Assembly: GCA_011524605.1 (NCBI GenBank)
Contig: WTKA01000074.1
Coordinates: 14,734 to 47,150, forward strand
Direction: 5' to 3'
Length of the DNA: 32,417 nucleotides
DNA from: Hyphomicrobiales bacterium
GTDB lineage: Bacteria; Pseudomonadota; Alphaproteobacteria; Rhizobiales; WTKA01
A program made the position numbers and the translations under genes. Positions within the stretch are counted from its first letter, which is position 1, and every line of letters begins with the position of its first letter. Positions 18,123 through 26,544 of the stretch are shown here, one piece after another. The notes below the pieces were generated by a model that saw only the letters and a list, made by a program, of their open reading frames with translations, did not search any database and was not told the DNA's origin.

Positions 18123-19085
18123 ATGACAGAAGACGTATCCAATTCAAATAAAGATTATGTGCCGAGCTATTATCCGCAGACTTCTGGGTCAGTTGGTGAT
18201 TTTTTTGCGCTATTGAAACCGCGTGTTATGTCATTAGTTATTTTTACTGCTCTTGTGGGTATTATTTTAGCACCCCAAGATATTGACCCATTTCTTGCTT
18301 TCATTTCTATTCTTTGTATCGCTTTGGGTGCTGGCGCTTCAGGTGCATTAAATATGTGGTATGAAGCAGATATTGACGCAGTGATGAAGCGGACAGAAAA
18401 TCGCCCTATTCCAAAAGGGTTGGTAGAGCGTCGCCAAGCTTTAGCCTTTGGCTTAATATTATCTTTCTTCTCTGTTTATGTTTTAGGCTTTCTAATTAAC
18501 TGGGTTGCAGCGGGATTACTTGCCTTCACAATTTTTTTCTATGCGGTTGTTTATACAGTATGGCTTAAACCAAACACGCCGCAAAACATCGTTATTGGCG
18601 GTGCGGCGGGGGCGTTGCCGCCTGTTGTTGGCTGGGCTTCAGTGACAGCTGATGTTTCGCTTTTCCCAATCATTTTATTTGCCATTATTTTTATGTGGAC
18701 GCCACCGCATTTTTGGGCATTGGCTTTGTTTAAGCAAACAGATTATGGTCGTGCAAATATCCCCATGATGCCAAATGTACGTGGTGAGGCTTCAACGCGC
18801 AAACAAATTTTTTACTATGCCCTTTCGCTTCTTCCTTTATCTCTTATGCCAACGCTGCTTGGTTATTCTGGTGTTGTTTACGGCTTAGTGGCTACTGTTT
18901 TAAGCCTGTTATTTATTAAATATGCTTATGCGGTTTTGAAGGAAAATGAAGCAAGCAATAATCAAGCTGCAAAAGGGCTGTTTAAATATTCGCTTTTCTA
19001 TTTAGCTATCATCTTTTTATTTTTAGTATTAGATCATCTTTTCTTCCAAGAGATTGTAGATCCGCTTGTATGGAGCTTTTTTTAA
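18123..19085 (+). CDS. ctaB: Protoheme IX farnesyltransferase (heme O synthase)
   Basis: Adds a farnesyl group to heme B to make heme O, the precursor of heme A for CtaD; integral membrane UbiA-superfamily enzyme. I choose ATG 18123 ([11 protein letters not shown]) because AAGAG lies 5 nt before it. In-frame GTG 18087 and ATG 18102 lie in or beside a hairpin and lack ribosome sites. 320 residues. The signature [19 protein letters not shown] starts at residue 77, and [13 protein letters not shown] is typical of CtaB. The stop is immediately followed by the ATG of the next gene. Confidence 0.94.
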   Translation: MTEDVSNSNKDYVPSYYPQTSGSVGDFFALLKPRVMSLVIFTALVGIILAPQDIDPFLAFISILCIALGAGASGALNMWYEADIDAVMKRTENRPIPKGLVERRQALAFGLILSFFSVYVLGFLINWVAAGLLAFTIFFYAVVYTVWLKPNTPQNIVIGGAAGALPPVVGWASVTADVSLFPIILFAIIFMWTPPHFWALALFKQTDYGRANIPMMPNVRGEASTRKQIFYYALSLLPLSLMPTLLGYSGVVYGLVATVLSLLFIKYAYAVLKENEASNNQAAKGLFKYSLFYLAIIFLFLVLDHLFFQEIVDPLVWSFF

Positions 19086-19301
19086 ATGACTAAAGAACCT
19101 CAAACGATACAGGAATTTAATCAAAAGCGGACACACCGATCTTTTATGATTGCTTTCATTGTTATCGCGCTCGTTGTTTTTGTCTTTGCAGTTACTCTGA
19201 TTAGAGGGCCTGCTCTTATTGCAGAGCGCCCTTCTTATGGCATCGGGGGCCCTACACTCACAGAAGATAGCGTAGCTCCAGAAGCCGGGAATGGTGAATA
19301 A
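19086..19301 (+). CDS. ctaF: Small single-span protein of the oxidase operon (CtaF/CoxF)
   Basis: 71 residues: a polar N-terminus with RTHR, one membrane helix (about 18-39), and an acidic, Gly/Pro-rich tail. It starts directly at the ctaB stop and overlaps ctaG by one base (TAATG), so the three are translationally coupled. A small one-helix protein in this slot is normal in Hyphomicrobiales and is usually called CoxF/CtaF. Its role in oxidase assembly is presumed from position and not established. Confidence 0.8.
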   Translation: MTKEPQTIQEFNQKRTHRSFMIAFIVIALVVFVFAVTLIRGPALIAERPSYGIGGPTLTEDSVAPEAGNGE

Positions 19302-19858
19302 TGTCTGAAATTCTATGTAGCCAAAATGATAATACAGCGAAAAAGCGTAAGACAGCACTTTATATTTTGCTATTTGGTATAACAATGCTCGCTATTTCTT
19401 ATGCTGCTGTCCCTTTATATGATTTATTTTGCCGTGTGACAGGCTATGGCGGCACGACATCCGTTGCTGAGGAAGCAAGCGGTGTTATATTAGATCAAAA
19501 TATAGGTGTTCGTTTTGATTCAAATACAGCTAATGGTCTTGGTTGGAATTTTAAACCTGTTACAAAAGAAGTTGATTTGAAAATTGGTGAAGTCATAACA
19601 ATTGAGTATGAAGCGACTAATCTTTCTAATGAAGTAAGTACAGGAACAGCGACCTTTAATGTGAGCCCTGAAGCGGCAGGCTATTATTTCAATAAGATTG
19701 AATGCTTTTGTTTTACAGAGCAACTGCTGCAGCCTGGTGAAACAGTTAGAATGCCTGTGAATTTTTTTGTTGATCCAGAAATTGTTGATGACATTGACGC
19801 GAATTGGATTAAAACAATAACACTCTCTTATACATTTTTCCCTAAAGATGATGTATAA
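19301..19858 (+). CDS. ctaG: Cytochrome c oxidase copper chaperone CtaG/Cox11
   Basis: Delivers copper to the CuB site of CtaD. 185 residues: a short cytoplasmic N-terminus, one membrane helix (about 18-38), then the conserved YDLFCRVTGYGGT (Cys44) and a periplasmic immunoglobulin-like domain. The copper site is the CFC pair Cys135/Cys137 in NKIECFCFTEQ. Length and motifs are complete. The ATG overlaps the upstream stop codon. Confidence 0.96.
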   Translation: MSEILCSQNDNTAKKRKTALYILLFGITMLAISYAAVPLYDLFCRVTGYGGTTSVAEEASGVILDQNIGVRFDSNTANGLGWNFKPVTKEVDLKIGEVITIEYEATNLSNEVSTGTATFNVSPEAAGYYFNKIECFCFTEQLLQPGETVRMPVNFFVDPEIVDDIDANWIKTITLSYTFFPKDDV

Positions 19859-19922
19859 GCACATAAACAAAGCTCCTCATTGGGGTTAATAATAGTCTGC
19901 TCGTTATAACGGAGATAAAATT

Positions 19923-20801
19923 ATGGCAAGCGCGCACGAAACAAATCATGATTATCATATCGTGAACCCAAGTCCATGGCCTTTTGTTGGCTCAATGGGC
20001 GCTCTTATCATGGCAATTGGTGCTATTTTATTTATGCGTCAAACATCAGGTGCTGATTCTATAGAGATTGCAGGATATGAAGTTGCCACTTCTCCTTGGC
20101 TATTTGTTCTTGGTTTTGCAATTGTCTTAATCACAATGTTTGGCTGGTGGCGTAATGTAACCCATGAAGCTGAGGTAGAAAAAGCGCATACACCTGTGGT
20201 GCAGCTACATTTGCGTTATGGTATGATTTTATTCATTTTCTCAGAAGCAATGTTCTTTGTCGCTTGGTTCTGGGCTTATTTTGATGCCAGCCTATTTGCA
20301 GGAGAAGCGATTCAGCCATTACGGGTTGAAGCAACTGGTGGTGTATGGCCGCCCGTTGGTATTGAAACATTCGATCCTTGGCATTTGCCCTTAATGAATA
20401 CGCTTATTCTGTTAACTTCAGGTACTACAGTTACAGCGGCGCACCATTATCTTGTTGAAGGTAAAAAAGACTTATTTAAAAGATGGATGTGGGCAACAGT
20501 TGTTCTAGGTCTTATCTTCACTTACACTCAAGCGGTTGAATATCAGCATGCAACATTCGCATTTTCTGAGAATATTTACGGTGCTACATTCTTCATGGCA
20601 ACTGGTTTCCACGGCTTCCATGTTATTGTAGGCACGATATTCCTCTTCATTTGTTTAATGCGTGCTTATGCTGGTCATTTCAAGAAAGATCATCATTTTG
20701 GCTTTGAAGCAGCTGCATGGTATTGGCACTTTGTTGATGTTGTTTGGCTCTTCCTATTTGCTGTTATCTATGTTTTAGGTGCAGGGGCTAGCGCACACTA
20801 A
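19923..20801 (+). CDS. ctaE: Cytochrome c oxidase subunit III
   Basis: Seven-helix core subunit that stabilises subunit I and its proton uptake path. 292 residues, starting with the typical HDYHIVNPSPWPF. Further typical blocks are LRYGMILFIFSEAMFFVAWFWAYF (about 98-121), WPPVGIETFDPWHLPLMNT and FHGFHVIVGTIFL. GGAG is about 8 nt before the ATG. A strong terminator follows at 20820-20847, making this the end of the main oxidase transcript. Confidence 0.97.
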   Translation: MASAHETNHDYHIVNPSPWPFVGSMGALIMAIGAILFMRQTSGADSIEIAGYEVATSPWLFVLGFAIVLITMFGWWRNVTHEAEVEKAHTPVVQLHLRYGMILFIFSEAMFFVAWFWAYFDASLFAGEAIQPLRVEATGGVWPPVGIETFDPWHLPLMNTLILLTSGTTVTAAHHYLVEGKKDLFKRWMWATVVLGLIFTYTQAVEYQHATFAFSENIYGATFFMATGFHGFHVIVGTIFLFICLMRAYAGHFKKDHHFGFEAAAWYWHFVDVVWLFLFAVIYVLGAGASAH

Positions 20802-20819
20802 CGAATTAAGTTGACGTTG

Positions 20820-20847
20820 AAAGGCCGGGTATATCCCGGCCTTTTTC
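20820..20847 (+). terminator. Rho-independent terminator after ctaE
   Basis: A 10-bp perfect stem (AAAGGCCGGG 20820-20829 with CCCGGCCTTT 20835-20844), a 5-nt loop and a T-run. It is by far the most GC-rich hairpin in the window. It sits between ctaE and surf1, so surf1 depends on read-through or its own promoter. Confidence 0.92.
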
Positions 20848-20863
20848 AATTAAAGGGCATAAG

Positions 20864-21583
20864 ATGAAATATAAGCTCAATCTATTAGCAGTAATTATTT
20901 TTGGTATTACAGGCGTTGCAATTTTAATGAGCTTAGGCTTTTGGCAAATGAATCGTCTTGATTGGAAAGAGGGCTTATTAGCTGATATCCAGCTGCGCCT
21001 CTCTCAACCAGCTGAAATATATTCTCCTTTAAATAATAATCCTGATGAACTTGTTTATGGACGATATCAGGTAAAAGCACGCCCTCTAGTAGGAAAAAGC
21101 CTTTATTTCTATGGGCAAGGAAATGAAAGTCAAGGGGTAGGCTATCATATATATCATGGCTTTGAGCTTGAAACCGGCAAAGTTGCAGTTTTTCGGCTTG
21201 GTTTCCTTTCTTTTAGTGAAGTCGAAAACAGGGCTAATCCCACAAATGCAATTGATCAAGTAAACAGCTTCAAAGATTATGAAGGAGGATTTTTACCTCT
21301 ATTAAATAAAGGCTCTTTCATACCTGAAAATGACCGTGAGAAAAATGTTTGGTATTGGCACGATGTTAATGAAATTGCAGAGCATTATAATGTCGATAAA
21401 GAACAGTTATTACCGCTTACCTTTGTCCCAAAGAAGAATTTTGGTTATTCTGCATCTCCATTTCAGATCCAAATTCCAAATACGCATTTTCAATATATGC
21501 TCACATGGTTTTCTTTGAGCTTTATATGGGGGCTTATGTCAATTTTTCTTTTGATCAAGCAAATAAAACGACCAAAGGCTTGA
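20864..21583 (+). CDS. surf1: SURF1 family oxidase assembly protein
   Basis: Membrane protein that helps insert heme a into subunit I. 239 residues in the usual layout: an N-terminal membrane helix (about 8-26) running into SLGFWQMNRLDWKEGLL, a large periplasmic domain with the conserved VYGRYQV and LVGKSLYFYGQG blocks, and a C-terminal helix (about 212-233, with HFQYMLTWFSL before it). AAAGGG precedes the ATG. In several related genomes I recall a DUF983 gene between ctaE and surf1; none is present in the 62-nt gap here. Confidence 0.93.
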   Translation: MKYKLNLLAVIIFGITGVAILMSLGFWQMNRLDWKEGLLADIQLRLSQPAEIYSPLNNNPDELVYGRYQVKARPLVGKSLYFYGQGNESQGVGYHIYHGFELETGKVAVFRLGFLSFSEVENRANPTNAIDQVNSFKDYEGGFLPLLNKGSFIPENDREKNVWYWHDVNEIAEHYNVDKEQLLPLTFVPKKNFGYSASPFQIQIPNTHFQYMLTWFSLSFIWGLMSIFLLIKQIKRPKA

Positions 21584-21644
21584 CGGAATGGGGTTGAACT
21601 GCTTTTGCTATTTCTGAATTAAATTATCCTTAAAGGACAGACTG

Positions 21645-23048
21645 GTGCGTTATATATCTACACGGGGTCAATCACCTGAAATTTCTTTTGATGAAGCAGC
21701 GTTAAGAGGGCTTGCGCCTGATGGTGGGCTTTATATGCCAAAAGAATGGCCGCGTTTTTCAACAGATGACCTAATATCCATGCAAGGCTTAAGCTATGTA
21801 GAGGTAGCAAAACGTGTGATTAGGCCTTTTGTCGGTGATTCAATTGAAATATCCGTTTTAGATCGTATCATTAGAAATGCTTATTCTAAATTTTATCATC
21901 AAGCAATTTGTCCTCTAACCCAAATAGAGAGCAATGATTGGATTATGGAACAATTCCATGGCCCAACGCTTGCATTTAAAGATGTAGCCATGTGTTTTTT
22001 AGCGCCGCTATTAGATCATTTGCTTGAGGTGCGTCAATCCCGCTCAACGATCGTTGTTGCCACATCTGGTGATACGGGTAGCGCGGCCGTTGATGCTTTT
22101 AAGGGTGCGGAAAATATTGATCTTTATGTATTATTGCCCAAAGGGCGTGTGAGTGAAGTTCAGCAGCGACAGATGACCACTTCCAATGCTTCTAATGTGC
22201 ACCCGCTTTTAATTGAAGGCACTTTTGATGATTGCCAAAACCTAGTAAAATCAATGTTTTCTCACGATACCTTCAGAGAAAAGATTAAGCTTTCCGGTGT
22301 GAATTCCATTAATTGGGGGCGTATCGTAGCGCAATCCGTTTATTATGTTTATGCGGCTATTCAACTTGGAGCGCCACATAGACCTGTTAGCTTTTGTGTG
22401 CCGACAGGTAATTTTGGCAATATTTTTGCAGCCTATGTTGCAAGGCAAATGGGCATAGAAATTGAAGAGCTAATTATTGCCTCTAATCAAAATGATATTT
22501 TGCCAAGAACCCTTGAAACGGGTCGTCATGAAATGAATGGTGTGCAGCAAAGCCAATCACCATCTATGGATATTCAAATTTCCTCTAATTTTGAGCGCTT
22601 TCTATTTGAGCTTTCAGGGCGCGATGCGCATATGATCTCAGGCTTAATGAATCAATTGAAACAGTCAGGCAGTTTTAACTTGCCTGAGACTATATGGTCA
22701 AATCTGAAAAAAGAAATGAAAGCAGATCGTGCTAGTGAAGCTGAAATGGCGAAGCGTATTCAGTCTGTTTACGATAAATGTGGATATTTGCTAGACCCAC
22801 ACACAGCTGTTGGTTATGATGTTGCGATAAAACAACGAATAAAAAAGGAAACGCCACTTGTCACACTTTCTACAGCACATCCAGCCAAATTCCCAGATGC
22901 AGTAGAAAAAGCTTCAGGACAGATTCCAAATCTGCCTAATTTCCTTTCTGATTTGTATGAAAGGGAAGAGGCTTATGAAATTTTGCCGAATGCGCTAGAT
23001 GCTGTTGAAACTTATATTTTAGAAACAGCAAGGTCTATTCAAGGCTAA
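21645..23048 (+). CDS. thrC: Threonine synthase
   Basis: PLP enzyme converting O-phospho-L-homoserine to threonine; EC 4.2.3.1. 467 residues, the long bacterial/fungal class. The N-terminus MRYISTRGQSPEISFDEAALRGLAPDGGLYMP is typical. The PLP lysine is Lys112 in GPTLAFKDVAM, and the phosphate-binding loop is TSGDTGSAAV. The start is GTG at 21645 with AAAGGA about 7 nt upstream; no ATG fits. It lies 61 nt after surf1 and 42 nt before the M16 peptidase. Confidence 0.96.
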   Translation: MRYISTRGQSPEISFDEAALRGLAPDGGLYMPKEWPRFSTDDLISMQGLSYVEVAKRVIRPFVGDSIEISVLDRIIRNAYSKFYHQAICPLTQIESNDWIMEQFHGPTLAFKDVAMCFLAPLLDHLLEVRQSRSTIVVATSGDTGSAAVDAFKGAENIDLYVLLPKGRVSEVQQRQMTTSNASNVHPLLIEGTFDDCQNLVKSMFSHDTFREKIKLSGVNSINWGRIVAQSVYYVYAAIQLGAPHRPVSFCVPTGNFGNIFAAYVARQMGIEIEELIIASNQNDILPRTLETGRHEMNGVQQSQSPSMDIQISSNFERFLFELSGRDAHMISGLMNQLKQSGSFNLPETIWSNLKKEMKADRASEAEMAKRIQSVYDKCGYLLDPHTAVGYDVAIKQRIKKETPLVTLSTAHPAKFPDAVEKASGQIPNLPNFLSDLYEREEAYEILPNALDAVETYILETARSIQG

Positions 23049-23090
23049 AGTTTTATTGTTGCAAGCGGACTTGAGGAGTATGATAAACTT

Positions 23091-24353
23091 ATGTCCATTG
23101 CCCTAACAACTTTAGGAAATGGCGTTCGTGTTGTAACGCATGAAATGCCAGATTTATATACAGCAAGTTTAAGCATTCAGATTAATGCTGGCTCGCGTGA
23201 TGAAAGGGCTGATCAGCACGGTCTCTCCCATTTGCTGGAGCATATGGCATTTAAGGGTACACATTCTCGTAGTGCTCTTGAAATTGTTGAGAGTATAGAA
23301 GCGGTTGGTGGCGATTTAAATGCAGCAACAAGCGTTGAAAGCACGACTTATTATGCACGCGTTTTAAAAGAAAATATTGATTTAGGCATTGATATTCTTG
23401 CTGATATTTTGGGTAATTCAAAAATTGATAGCAAAGAGCTAGAGCGCGAACAGCATGTTATTTTACAAGAAATTGGCGCAGCTCATGACACCCCCGATGA
23501 CATGGTTTTTGACCATGCACTTGAAACCGCTTTTGATGGCCAAGCAATAGGCCGCCCTATCTTAGGCACAGAGGAAGCGGTTACTGGCTTTCAAAAAGCG
23601 CATATTACAGAATATTTAGAAAGTCATTATCATGCACCTTCTATGATAATTGCAGCCTCTGGAGGGGTGAAGCATGATCAGCTTGTTGGCTATTGTGAAA
23701 ATTTATTTTCAACTTTTAAGAATTTAAGCGCGCCACAAAGAGATGTTGCTCGCTATACTGGCGGCAGCTATATTGACGATAAGCCATTAGAGCAGGTGCA
23801 CCTTATTTTAGGCTTTGAAGGTATTGCCTATCATGATGAGGATATTTATGCCGCTCAGATTTTGTCAGGTATTTTAGGCGGCGGGATGTCGTCGCGTTTA
23901 TTCCAAGAAATTCGTGAAAAGCGCGGTCTTTGCTATTCTATCTATTCTTTTCATTGGTCTTTCAGTGATACGGGTTTTTTTGGTATTTATGGGGCTACAA
24001 GTGAAGAAGATTGCCAGGAGCTTATGCCTGTTACACTTGATGTGATTAAATCTGTGCTTGACGATATTGATGAAGCGGAACTTTCAAAAACAAAAGCGCA
24101 GGTCAAAGCGGCTTTAATGATGACTTTAGAAAATAGCGCAGCCAGAGCTGATCAGCTCGCCAGACATGTACACACATTTGGTCATGTGCGGACGACTGAG
24201 GATATTTTACAGAGTGTGAATAAGGTGGGAAAAAATGAAATTATAGCGGTGGCAGAGCGGATTTTTTCATCTCCCCCTACTTTATCAGCCATTGGCCCTG
24301 TGCAAAAGTTAATGCGCGCTGATTCGATAAAAGATTATCTATCAAAGGCTTAA
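23091..24353 (+). CDS. M16 family zinc peptidase (mitochondrial processing peptidase-like)
   Basis: 420 residues. The inverted zinc motif HLLEH is at 47-51 (ligands His47, His51; catalytic Glu50), with the distal ligand Glu127 (QHVILQEIGA). The second half has the glycine-rich GILGGGMSSRLFQEIREKRGLCYS typical of MPP-beta and its bacterial relatives. All active-site residues are intact. The bacterial substrate is unknown. A GAGGAG site lies about 12 nt before the ATG, rather far. Its position between thrC and a GNAT gene is conserved in Hyphomicrobiales as far as I recall. Confidence 0.93.
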   Translation: MSIALTTLGNGVRVVTHEMPDLYTASLSIQINAGSRDERADQHGLSHLLEHMAFKGTHSRSALEIVESIEAVGGDLNAATSVESTTYYARVLKENIDLGIDILADILGNSKIDSKELEREQHVILQEIGAAHDTPDDMVFDHALETAFDGQAIGRPILGTEEAVTGFQKAHITEYLESHYHAPSMIIAASGGVKHDQLVGYCENLFSTFKNLSAPQRDVARYTGGSYIDDKPLEQVHLILGFEGIAYHDEDIYAAQILSGILGGGMSSRLFQEIREKRGLCYSIYSFHWSFSDTGFFGIYGATSEEDCQELMPVTLDVIKSVLDDIDEAELSKTKAQVKAALMMTLENSAARADQLARHVHTFGHVRTTEDILQSVNKVGKNEIIAVAERIFSSPPTLSAIGPVQKLMRADSIKDYLSKA

Positions 24354-24406
24354 AGTTTTGCGCCATCAATTTAAAGATAAAATTATGAAATGAAAGGGCT
24401 GGCTTG

Positions 24407-24985
24407 ATGTTTGCCTTTATTAAAAAATCAAGACCAGAGCGCCCCTTTTTAAATGGTCAGAGCATTTATTTAAGAAGGCCTCATGAACTGGATTTTGAAA
24501 GCTGGCAGCGCATAAGAAAAAACTCAAAGGCAGAACTCAAACCCTTTGAGCCGACTTGGCAGGATGATGAGATTGCCCTATCAGGGTTTAAACGACGTTT
24601 GAATATTTATAAAGTCCATCAATTGCGAAAAACCGGCATGAGTTTTTTTATATTTCACAAGCAAAGCCATGCTCTTTTAGGCGCAATCACCCTTTCAAAC
24701 ATCCGTTATGGCGAAGTTCAAACCGCTGCTTTAGGCTATTGGCTTGGCACAGAATATACAGGCCATGGCTATATGCGAGAAGCCTTGCTATTATTAAGTT
24801 TATATAGCTTTGAAACACTGGGATTAAACCGCTTAGAAGCTGCTTGTATTAAAGAAAATGAGCGCTCTCAAAAACTATTACAGCATATGGGGTTTACCGC
24901 TGAAGGTATTTTGCGTTCTTATTTTCGCATTAATGGCGAATGGCGTGATCATATTTTATACTCTAAATTAAAGAAGGATGTTTAG
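24407..24985 (+). CDS. GNAT N-acetyltransferase, RimJ/RimL-like
   Basis: 192 residues from ATG 24407 (a TTG codon directly before it is an alternative). IYLRRPHELDFESWQRIRKNS at the N-terminus, the central GAITLSNI, LGYWLGTEYTGHGYMREAL (acetyl-CoA loop) and the C-terminal NERSQKLLQHMGFTAEGILRSYFRINGEWRDHILYS are typical of the RimJ group, which acetylates protein N-termini (RimJ: S5; RimL: L7/L12). The actual target is not determinable. Nudged against the M16 gene (53 nt), it is probably in one transcript with thrC and the peptidase. Confidence 0.9.
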   Translation: MFAFIKKSRPERPFLNGQSIYLRRPHELDFESWQRIRKNSKAELKPFEPTWQDDEIALSGFKRRLNIYKVHQLRKTGMSFFIFHKQSHALLGAITLSNIRYGEVQTAALGYWLGTEYTGHGYMREALLLLSLYSFETLGLNRLEAACIKENERSQKLLQHMGFTAEGILRSYFRINGEWRDHILYSKLKKDV

Positions 24986-25147
24986 GGTTAATATTTTCTT
25001 ATAAAATATGGTTTAGTCTTTATTAAATTGCATGTTTATTTTTTGAAATTTGGATATTTCTCTTCTTTGGTAGAGGGGATCTGTCATATCCATTATTATG
25101 TAACTTAAACTGCAACGATTTAAGATTGAATTTTATAAGAGATTATC

Positions 25148-26443
25148 ATGAGGAAAATTATTGCTGCTATTAGAGTATTTGCTTTTATATCGATAGCAAT
25201 CGCTTTTTCTTCTATACTATATCTTTATTTAGGGCTAGATGTGGTTATCTCTGGCTTATCAGGCGCTTTAGCCTTTTTTCTTTTAGCTTATATTGCCGCC
25301 TCTTTCAGATATTCGAATGAATTTGAAAAGTTACGTGCGGAATTATTAGAATATCACAAGGACACTGATGAAATTATTCGTCGCATGGCCGAAATTAGAT
25401 CAGAGAATAATGATTTGAAAATACAAATCGATCAATTTGAAGATAAGCTGCTATCGTTAGAAAATCTCTACAGTAGCGATGGTAGAAATAAAAATAGCGA
25501 TAAAATTTCAAGAAAGCTTAGAGATAATGTGAAGGCTGTCATTGGTTTAAGCGCTAAGGGCGCAGAGGTTAATGTGCATGATAAACATCAAAGCTCGCCT
25601 ACAAATATATCAAGGCTCAAAGATCCGAGCGAAAAAGCTGTATTAAGTAATAATGAAGACGGTGCCGATGATCCCAAGCAAAAAATAGCTGAGCTTATGG
25701 AAAAAGGTGATGGTATTGATATTGCCTTGCAGCCTATATTAGAGATACCTCATAGGCGTTTAAAATATTATGATGTTCAGCCTCAGTTGATAGAAGAGGA
25801 TGGGCGTAAACAATGTATTTATGCGTATCGTGGAGGGCTGGATCAAGATAAAATTTATGCTGATCTGGATGCTGATTTAATCCCAAAAATTATTCATATT
25901 ACGCGTAAAGTTTGTGAAGAAATAAAAAATACAAAAGTTTTTTACCGCCTTTCATCGGCCTTTTTAGAAGACCCTGCTTATCACGCTCAGATTATAGCGG
26001 CTTTAATGGCAAATCGTATTATTGCGTCTCAGCTTATATTTAAAATTGATCATGCCACTTATAAAAATGCGACTGATAGCTCAAAGAGGTTCATGAATGA
26101 TATTTCTGATTTAGGCTATGCTATATGCCTAACGGCTATTCAAAGCTTTGATTTTGATATTGAGGATTTAGATAAGCAAAATATCAATTTTTTAAATATT
26201 CATAGCCAAGCGCTTATTGCATCAAGCGCGGATGCAAAATCACTACAACATTTTAGAGGGCTGATAGAAAATCTCAAAATGGTTGATATCAAAATAATTG
26301 CTGATCGTGTTGAAAATGAAACGAGCATTCTAGAATTATTAGATTTAGATATTAGTATTGCACAAGGTAATTATCTTGCGCCAGCTCGCCTTGTGAAGCC
26401 AGAATTGATAGAGGGCAAAGAACCAAGCTATCATACGGCCTAG
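25148..26443 (+). CDS. Membrane-anchored, degenerate EAL-domain protein
   Basis: 431 residues: two membrane helices (about 8-28 and 31-52), a coiled coil (about 56-108), a low-complexity linker, then an EAL-like domain (about 185-425) seen in IALQPILEIPHRRLKYYDV, ANRIIASQLIFKID and the terminal AQGNYLAPARLV. Residues needed for cyclic-di-GMP hydrolysis are missing: the EAL triplet is DVQ, and no DDFGxG or catalytic Lys/Glu set is visible. It is therefore probably not a phosphodiesterase; a binding or scaffold role is possible. EAL-like genes occupy this place in other Hyphomicrobiales. Its TAG stop is formed by the first bases of a dispersed repeat (26441). Confidence 0.75.
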   Translation: MRKIIAAIRVFAFISIAIAFSSILYLYLGLDVVISGLSGALAFFLLAYIAASFRYSNEFEKLRAELLEYHKDTDEIIRRMAEIRSENNDLKIQIDQFEDKLLSLENLYSSDGRNKNSDKISRKLRDNVKAVIGLSAKGAEVNVHDKHQSSPTNISRLKDPSEKAVLSNNEDGADDPKQKIAELMEKGDGIDIALQPILEIPHRRLKYYDVQPQLIEEDGRKQCIYAYRGGLDQDKIYADLDADLIPKIIHITRKVCEEIKNTKVFYRLSSAFLEDPAYHAQIIAALMANRIIASQLIFKIDHATYKNATDSSKRFMNDISDLGYAICLTAIQSFDFDIEDLDKQNINFLNIHSQALIASSADAKSLQHFRGLIENLKMVDIKIIADRVENETSILELLDLDISIAQGNYLAPARLVKPELIEGKEPSYHTA

Positions 26444-26538
26444 GCTCAGGACTTGATTATTTAGTCCATTCTACACCAATAGATTTATCCTATGAGCGGA
26501 CAAGAAAGCGCAGGAACTGCTGGTAATTTCAAGCTTTT
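26441..26538 (+). repeat. Dispersed intergenic repeat, copy A
   Basis: 98 bp starting TAGGCTCAGGACTTGATTAT and ending TTTCAAGCTTTT. It differs from copy B (28913-29010) at 8 positions by my count, about 92% identity with no gaps. Its first three bases are the stop codon of the EAL-like gene, and it ends 6 bp before the stop of the convergent NadB-like gene. No matching inverted right end is visible, so this copy looks truncated. Confidence 0.85.
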
Positions 26539-26544
26539 ACGTTA

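Noticed and set aside
19902-19911. Palindrome CGTTATAACG before ctaE
   Set aside because: Only 10 bp, overlaps the ribosome site region and has no second copy; could be chance.
24991-25009. ATATTTT/AAAATAT hairpin after the RimJ-like gene
   Set aside because: Entirely A/T in an AT-rich gap; expected by chance and unstable.
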